Below are positions 58,320 to 64,000 of a stretch of DNA of 64,000 nt, piece after piece; position 1 is the first letter of the stretch; the number at the start of each line of letters is the position of its first letter. The notes beneath the pieces were generated by a model. The model worked only from the letters and a program-made list of their open reading frames with translations, made no database searches and was not told the DNA's origin. Location of the stretch: assembly GCA_015832175.1 (NCBI GenBank), contig WJXW01000013.1, forward strand, positions 496,001-560,000, written 5' to 3'. Origin of the DNA: Paraphaeosphaeria minitans. Taxonomy: Eukaryota; Ascomycota; Dothideomycetes; Pleosporales; Didymosphaeriaceae. The translations under genes were made by a program, and so were the position numbers.

Positions 58320-59721
58320 ATGGGACGGAATGTGCGGTTGTGGCGTGAGCGGAGATCGAGATCGCACAACTGCGCGCATGGGATATTGCAGAGGCATGAT
58401 CGTCATCGCCGAGATGATTGCCGAACCGGGAGTTCGGCTTGGATCATCACATGTGTGCCCGGACAGAGAGAAGATGCACATGATCAGCGTTTGCACGGCC
58501 CTTACGGAAAGAGAAACTGGCCTTGAGCAATCTAATCGGTACCGTTATGAATTGCTAAAAAGGCTTGGTTTTCTTATGAACTTGCTTGTACGAGCGAGGA
58601 AGAGGTCTACAATTGGGCTTGTGGAGAGGCACGCTTACCTGTTCTACTTGGCTTACTACCTAAAGGGGTTTACAGCGAGAATTGGTCAAGAGGTATTACT
58701 GTACGTGGAACGCCTTACTACCAGGGCACTGTTTGGGCTGTTCATTGTGAGCGTGGATACACTTGCACTGCTGTTGCATGCTTCACGTTGAACAGAACAG
58801 AACTTCTCTACAGCATGTCACTTCTCTCACTGGTGTCCACGGATCAGAACTCGAGCCTCACACAAGCGCAAATACACGGACCGAAAAATCTTTCTCAATT
58901 GTTCTCCGAAATAGCAGTACCTTCTCCTATCACTGCTGAATTACTCTCGAACTGTTGCCTACAAATGCTTAGGGCCGCAATCTCCAAGCATGCATCTAGT
59001 TAGAAAGTACCTTTGAACAGGAAGGTTAGTGCGAGGATTATTTTGGGCACAATGGTAAAAGCGGCTCTAGGACGATCGTGCACTAATTCTGGATTAAACC
59101 GTATCCCGTAATTCTCCTCATCTGCATTTCCGTTAGGATTTGCTAGCACATGCTCTTCGCTACACCGGTCGATACAGCAGCAATCATCTCACTATATACT
59201 CGACCCTAACTGGTAGAGCTGAGTAGCTATCCTCAGTCAATACCTCTGAGTCCAATTTAAGAACATCACCCTCCTATTTCAAGCATTCGCCTGGTTGCGT
59301 AGTGCAGTCCTCGCAGATGCCCCATCAGGCTTAGCGCCACCCTTGATGATCCTCCATAGGGTCACCATGCGTGTAATCCAATCTCCGCCCGTACATTATC
59401 CAAGTCCGTGGTCCCCGCAATACGCATCACTCATCAGTGCTGAAACAGAACTACCGACTAACCAGACTCCCTTTGACGCATTCGCTCTGTTTCGAGATGG
59501 CGCGCGCAATACCGCAGTGGAGTGCGATGGCTAAGCCTCGTCGTGTGGGGACCAGGAGGGGGTTCAGTCTACCGGGCTTCGCTGCCTTTATATATAACGA
59601 GTTAGAGATCGTACCTTGAGATAGGTATCCACTTCGCTTCCTTCGTTGCTTGTTGTGCATTCTACAGTCTCGCTCTATTTCAGTCGCTCACTTCACACGC
59701 TCTTTTCGTTTGGTTCACAAC
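58320..59721. other. Intergenic, GH71 promoter
   Basis: About 1.4 kb. A plus-strand frame at 58330-58791 has no recognised features. TATATATAA at 59589-59597 is a likely TATA box for the GH71 gene about 130 bp downstream. Confidence 0.5.
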
Positions 59722-61488
59722 ATGCGCACTTCTACTACTTCAGTAGCCCTGGGGCTGCTCGCCGCCGCCGCGAACGCGGCCCCCTTCAAGACTTCGACGG
59801 TCAAGAGACAAGATGCTGGAAAGATTGTTGCTGCGCACTTCATGATCGGCATCATGCAGGTGCGCTCCAGCGCCGCCGACTACGACGACGACATGAAGAA
59901 AGCCAAAGCCGCAGGCATCGACGCCTTTGCGCTCAACATCGCAAAGGACGACTACACCGATGCCCAGCTCAACTACGCCTACGAGAGCGCCGCAAACAAC
60001 GACATGAAGGTCTTCATCTCCTTCGACTACAACTACTTCGAGACGAGCGAGAGCGACGCCGTCGGCGCCAAACTCAGCGAGTACTGCGGGAAGCCCGGCC
60101 AGCTCATGGTCGAAGGGAAGTGCTTCGCGTCCAGCTTCAATGGCGACAACGATCCGAGCAAACTCTTCAACGCGAACGCAATCCGCGCGGCCGCCGGCAC
60201 GGATCTGTATCTTGTGCCTAATCTGACTCCTACCGGCATCAGGGATGCCACTGCCCTCGCCGACATCGACGGCGCCTTCAGCTGGAACGGTTGGGACTCC
60301 AACGGCGCGAACCGCGCACCCACCGCCGAATCCAACGTCACCACCTCCGACTCGGACTCCGCGTACACCGAGTGGCTCGCCGGCAAGACCTACATGGCAC
60401 CTGTCTCCCCTTGGTTCTTCACCGACTTCGCGTCCAAGGCGTGGGTGTTCCCCGGCGATCTGCTCTGGTTCCGCCGCTGGAACGAGATCCTCGCTCTCGC
60501 GCCGAAGATGCTCGAGATCATCACGTGGAACGACTACGGCGAGAGCCACTACGTTGGGTCTGATTCTGAGACGAGCTTGCACAACGACGATGGAAGCAGC
60601 GCGTGGGCGAACGGCTTCCCGCACGACGGGTGGCTCGAGATGGCGCAGCCGTACATCGCGGCGTTCAAGGCCGGCAGCAAGGAGATCAGCGTGACGGAGG
60701 ACAAGCTCGTGTACTGGTACCGCCCCACGCCCAAGGCCGCGTGCGGCGCCTTCGACGGCATCGACACGCTCCAGGACGCCGTCTTCGTCGTTGCCCTCCT
60801 TCAAAGCGCGGGCAGCGTGACTGTCACATCCGGCGGCAACACGCAAACCTTCGACGCCCCGGCGGGCGCCTCCGCATACCAAGTCGCCATGGGCACAGGC
60901 GCGCAGACCTTTGCGCTCTCCCGCAATGGAGCCTCCGTCTTGAGCGCGACCGGCGGCCTCGAGATCACCGAGAACTGCAGCCCCATCAACCTCAACGCGT
61001 TCGTGGGCGTGGCCAAGGGAAACGCAGCGTCAGTACCCGCCCCTGCTGCTGCAGCCAGTCCCTCTGCTGACGTTCCGCAGGTAATTCTTTCTGCTGCTGC
61101 ACTGGCCAGCGTCACTATCGCCGTACCCGTCTTGTCCGCCGTCGCTCTCCCTGTCGTAACCCCCACTGAGCCTGCTTCATCCTTCGCTCCGGCTGTAACA
61201 TCTGTCGCACCCCTACCTCCCTCTTCTGCTTCCGCGTCCTCCATCTCGCCTGTAACACCCGGGGCTAAACCCCCCGTCTCGGTGTCCGAGGCAGCCGGGA
61301 CGTTTACATTGACTGCTACGCCGACTTCCGTGCAGGCACCTGGCGCGGGAGGCTACAAAGTCAAGTGCACGGCGACGGTGACGGCGTCTGAGCAGATTCG
61401 GCCGACGAACTGTCTGGGCGCTGGACAAGCTTGGGCCGGGGTCGGAGATGTGCCGGATCGGTGTGATGGGGCGGCCAAGTGTAGCTAG
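59722..61488 (+). CDS. GH71 alpha-1,3-glucanase (mutanase), secreted
   Basis: Hydrolyses alpha-1,3-glucan of the fungal wall during growth, septum opening or autolysis. Single exon of 588 residues. Residues 1-19 are a signal peptide (MRTSTTSVALGLLAAAANA), followed by a Kex2-type KR at 28-29. The GH71 catalytic domain (about 34-370) has AAHFMIGIMQVRSS, GIDAFALNIAKDDY, DMKVFISFDYNYF, SWNGWDSNG and ITWNDYGESHYVG, all typical of the family. A beta-rich region follows (DKLVYWYRPTPKAACG...), then a Ser/Pro/Ala linker (about 435-535) and a small C-terminal domain with YKVKCTATVTASEQIRPTNCLG. The start is the first ATG, preceded by a TATA-like motif. A GTAATT after PADVPQ-type sequence near 61080 could mark an intron in the low-complexity linker, but none is needed. 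Confidence 0.93.
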   Translation: MRTSTTSVALGLLAAAANAAPFKTSTVKRQDAGKIVAAHFMIGIMQVRSSAADYDDDMKKAKAAGIDAFALNIAKDDYTDAQLNYAYESAANNDMKVFISFDYNYFETSESDAVGAKLSEYCGKPGQLMVEGKCFASSFNGDNDPSKLFNANAIRAAAGTDLYLVPNLTPTGIRDATALADIDGAFSWNGWDSNGANRAPTAESNVTTSDSDSAYTEWLAGKTYMAPVSPWFFTDFASKAWVFPGDLLWFRRWNEILALAPKMLEIITWNDYGESHYVGSDSETSLHNDDGSSAWANGFPHDGWLEMAQPYIAAFKAGSKEISVTEDKLVYWYRPTPKAACGAFDGIDTLQDAVFVVALLQSAGSVTVTSGGNTQTFDAPAGASAYQVAMGTGAQTFALSRNGASVLSATGGLEITENCSPINLNAFVGVAKGNAASVPAPAAAASPSADVPQVILSAAALASVTIAVPVLSAVALPVVTPTEPASSFAPAVTSVAPLPPSSASASSISPVTPGAKPPVSVSEAAGTFTLTATPTSVQAPGAGGYKVKCTATVTASEQIRPTNCLGAGQAWAGVGDVPDRCDGAAKCS

Positions 61489-62038
61489 GCGTTGAGTACC
61501 TACAACTGCTGTGTCCATAATTTTTTTCTGTTTAGACTTATTTTGAACTGTTCTTATATCAGGCACTGACATCTTCGTTGCACAATGTACGTTTAAGCGT
61601 AATAGAATAACCACTTTAGTTGGTAGTTTTAATTGGAATGTGTTGCGTACAGGCGCAGGTGCAAAAGAGAACTCTATCACACGTATGCGATAGATAATCT
61701 ATATACCTAAGGACCTTGTTTCCACAGAATGGTTATAAAGTTTAACTCGTATAATTGTGACATTATAACTGTGGCTGTTGAACCTGTGGCTGAGCTGCTC
61801 TATCAAGCCGGCCGATCAAATACCTATGAAGACGCGTTTCGCGGGTCGCGCCCCGCGTACAGGATCCTCGAGGAACGATCTGTGCAAAGGACACGAATTG
61901 AGTATCCAGGTTCACGGCAATGTTTATCTAAGCGGGTCTGTTGGGTGAAAGGCGCAGAGTGCGGGGTCGACGTTGCACATGATTGCACAGAAATAACTTC
62001 CTCCAAACTACCATGACCAAACCCCCAAATACTTGGAA
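61489..62038. other. Intergenic, no gene seen
   Basis: About 550 bp, AT-rich near 61520-61700. No convincing frame. Confidence 0.5.
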
Positions 62039-63536
62039 ATGGCATCCCAACATCCTAACCCTGAGTCGGGGTTACATCCGCATCAAACCCCAATTTTGGC
62101 ATTCAAACAAGCGCTATGCTTCACCTGCTGGGACGTATCGTCCAGCCTCAGTCAGTGCAGCGCTTGCAGACGGGTCTCGTACTGCTCAGTAGACTGCCAA
62201 AAGAAAGACTGGACCAGGAGTCATAAGAAAATTTGCAAACGACTAGTTGCTTTGAACAAGCAGAAAAGATTCGTACCCTCAGCTGGCAGGCAGTGGGGTG
62301 ACTACTATGACGAGAAGGTATATCATTCGGCTCATCTGGCTATACGAGCGAACAGATCCTAAGATATTCTACAGGTGCTAGATATTACGAGATATGCTGG
62401 TCCGAATCCTAATGAACTTAGAAGATTAATTGGGTAGGTATGTCCGATGAGAACCGACCGCCAACGAACCATTACCCTCGTGTATCAATGCCGGAGACGC
62501 TATTAAGCTGACAATTCCAAAAATTGCTACGAACCATATTGCTATCATTGTTACAGAAGCAAGTACCAACTCGAAGACGGCGCCAAGTTGAACGTCTGCC
62601 GATCCTGCTTTCTTACCTCCTTCTGCCCCTCCTGCCAGCAGACACATCCATCAGCGGAGTGCAAGACCTTGCAAGACATCGCAGCCGACGACAAGATCGG
62701 TGTACATCACCACCGGCGAACGGGAAACAGTACGACCCTTTTCATCACCAAATCTCCCCGAAAACACTACATTCCTCTCTCCTCCGCAGCGGGCTGGTAC
62801 GACTACTACACAAGGCTGTCGGACATGGGCGGCTTCAATTTCAAGATGGGTCGCGATTTAACGTACCAGGCCACCGACCCCAGAGAACTCGAACTCGTCG
62901 AATACGCGAGATGTGGCACCAACACGACAACGCTCCAGCTCACATTGCTCGCTGCGATGGAGGCAACGATACCCGACATCGGCACTCGGCGCTCGATCAG
63001 CTGGATATGAATACACCTCTGTTCCTGCATTCGAGGAGCTACTGCACCTTCTCCCCTCGCTGACTCGCCTGGAGCTGTCATTCGTTGGTCCGAATGTATC
63101 CTCGGACTACAACTTCGATCGGGATGTCCAAACGTCGTACGCACTTCGGTGCTGCGCGGCGTGCACCGAGATGGGACGCTCGGTTCCCATTATCGCATGG
63201 AGGGGTCCCTAGCACGCATACGTCGGCGCCAAATCTTTCAGGACGCCACAGCTGGCAGCAGCCTTCCATTCGGGATTCTCGGTAGACGAGCAAGCGGACT
63301 GGTACCCAACCATCGAGTATCTTGCGCGTGCTCCGCATCCGACGCTTTTCACTGCGGCGAGGAGTTTTGAGATTGAGGGGGAGATGAGAATTTGGAAGCG
63401 TCTGAGCGCCGGATTTGTGAAGAAGGCTGAAGTGAATAGGTGGAAGGGTATGTCTCCTTCGCTTGCAGTGTGTGCAGACAAGCCGAACGAGGTCACGTAT
63501 GTCAATTATTGGTGGTATATTGTGAAGCAAAGGTGA
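62039..63536 (+). pseudogene. Decayed MYND-finger gene (MSS51-like), frameshift and stops
   Basis: The start ATG (62039) leads to a MYND finger: CFTCWDVSSSLSQCSACR, VSYCSVDCQ and WTRSHKKIC, with the expected Cys/His ligands. The frame stops at TAA (62360-62362), but the same frame goes on with DILQVLDITRYAGPNPNELRRL. An intron 62434-62556 then joins to SKYQLEDGAKLNVCRSC and the domain up to ATIPDIGTRRSI. There the frame shifts by one base near 63003 and resumes at GYEYTSVPAFEELLHLLPSL. A TAG at 63210-63212 interrupts WRGP/HAYVGAK, after which the frame continues with AAAFHSGFSVDEQADWYPTI to the final IVKQR and TGA (63536). This overall layout is that of fungal MYND/MSS51-like proteins. Three lesions make it a likely pseudogene; assembly error could explain one, less likely all. 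Confidence 0.8.
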
Positions 63537-64000
63537 TTTGGAAACACGGTGGGTTACCTATTGCGTACAATCCGGAGAGAAAATGTAGCTGCTAGACTAC
63601 CCCCTACCGTAAGTCTCCGTGGATTTACTCCGCACTTCCATTTCCTCCATGAGCGCCGCCACACCATTCCCAACAACCTCGCCCTCTTTCTCCTTCTGTC
63701 CAGTTGCTGATTCTGGGGTTGAAGTTCCGGAGCGGGCGACTGAGCGCGGGAGAGGTGTGCGTACCGGTGTACGACGGCGGGATAGCCCGTCCAAACGATA
63801 CAAACCAGCGAGAAGAAAAGAACGACACAAAGCGTAGACCTGCCGGGGGGTCGTATCATAACGTATTCTACATACACCATATCCAACACCCTAGCCTCCT
63901 CAGACGGAGGTCAGCATTGGCCGAGCAAGCAATGCAAGCACGGCATCAGGGAGCCGTTCGCCTTGACTGCCGTCTGTAAAGTCGGTATGCGCGTAGTGCG
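63537..64000. other. Right end of window, possible partial gene
   Basis: Several overlapping frames. One on the minus strand (63597-63830) reads SRRRTPVRTPLPRSVARSG and ...MEEMEVRSKSTETYGRG and could be the 3' exon of a gene starting beyond the window. Not supported enough to call. Confidence 0.3.

Noticed and set aside
59740..60882. 380-codon frame antisense to the GH71 gene
   Set aside because: Shadow frame; the forward product is a clear GH71 enzyme.

Overview
This window is nuclear DNA of a filamentous ascomycete (Pezizomycotina). The supporting signs are short introns (about 45-190 nt) with GTRNGT donors, CTRAC branch sites and YAG acceptors; a nuclear-encoded ATP synthase subunit 9; CYP61/ERG5, Hsp88-type Hsp110, a GH71 alpha-1,3-glucanase and a Zn2Cys6 regulator; and many (TACC)n/(TAGG)n tracts between genes. 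A dothideomycete is my best guess, but this is inference. Genes alternate strand freely and I see no operon-like structure.

Layout. 1-16013 is a dense housekeeping block: a partial CENP-L/Fta1 kinetochore gene (-), Hsp88 (+), an MFS sugar-type transporter (+), the pyruvate dehydrogenase E2 gene LAT1 (-) and the Arf exchange factor SEC7 (+). A ribose-phosphate pyrophosphokinase (-) follows at 17192-19066. From 19067 to 30559 the window is gene-poor but not visibly AT-rich. It holds three minisatellites (30, 43 and 59 bp units), a long TCC tract, one convincing tiny cysteine-rich gene (24057-24227) and one doubtful small membrane-protein gene. From 30560 to 35922 sits a candidate catabolic cluster: a Dal5-type anion permease (-) with a probable frameshift near its C-terminus, a sulfatase (+) divergent from it, and a Zn2Cys6 regulator (-). 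The shared promoter carries four 13-bp CGG repeats. 36586-38251 encodes a C2H2-like protein of unknown function. 40476-42851 carries two secreted-protein genes, one of them a four-repeat protein with dibasic (Kex2-type) sites. Then come ATP9 (-), a hypothetical protein (-), an RBM26/27-type RNA-binding protein (+), ERG5 (+), the CTD-kinase cyclin CTK2 (+), a bacterial-like GlcG/HbpS protein (+), the GH71 glucanase (+) and a MYND-finger gene that looks broken (two in-frame stops and one frameshift).

How the genes relate. Most are unrelated neighbours. Physical linkage probably means something only for the permease/sulfatase/regulator trio. The most interesting items are the Kex2-type repeat protein, the missing E3-binding region in LAT1, a stop-free 186-nt Hsp88 intron whose retention would add a basic NLS-like patch, the tiny Cys-rich protein, and the decayed MYND gene. 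Exon joins were made by hand from splice signals and reading phase; I ran no database search.
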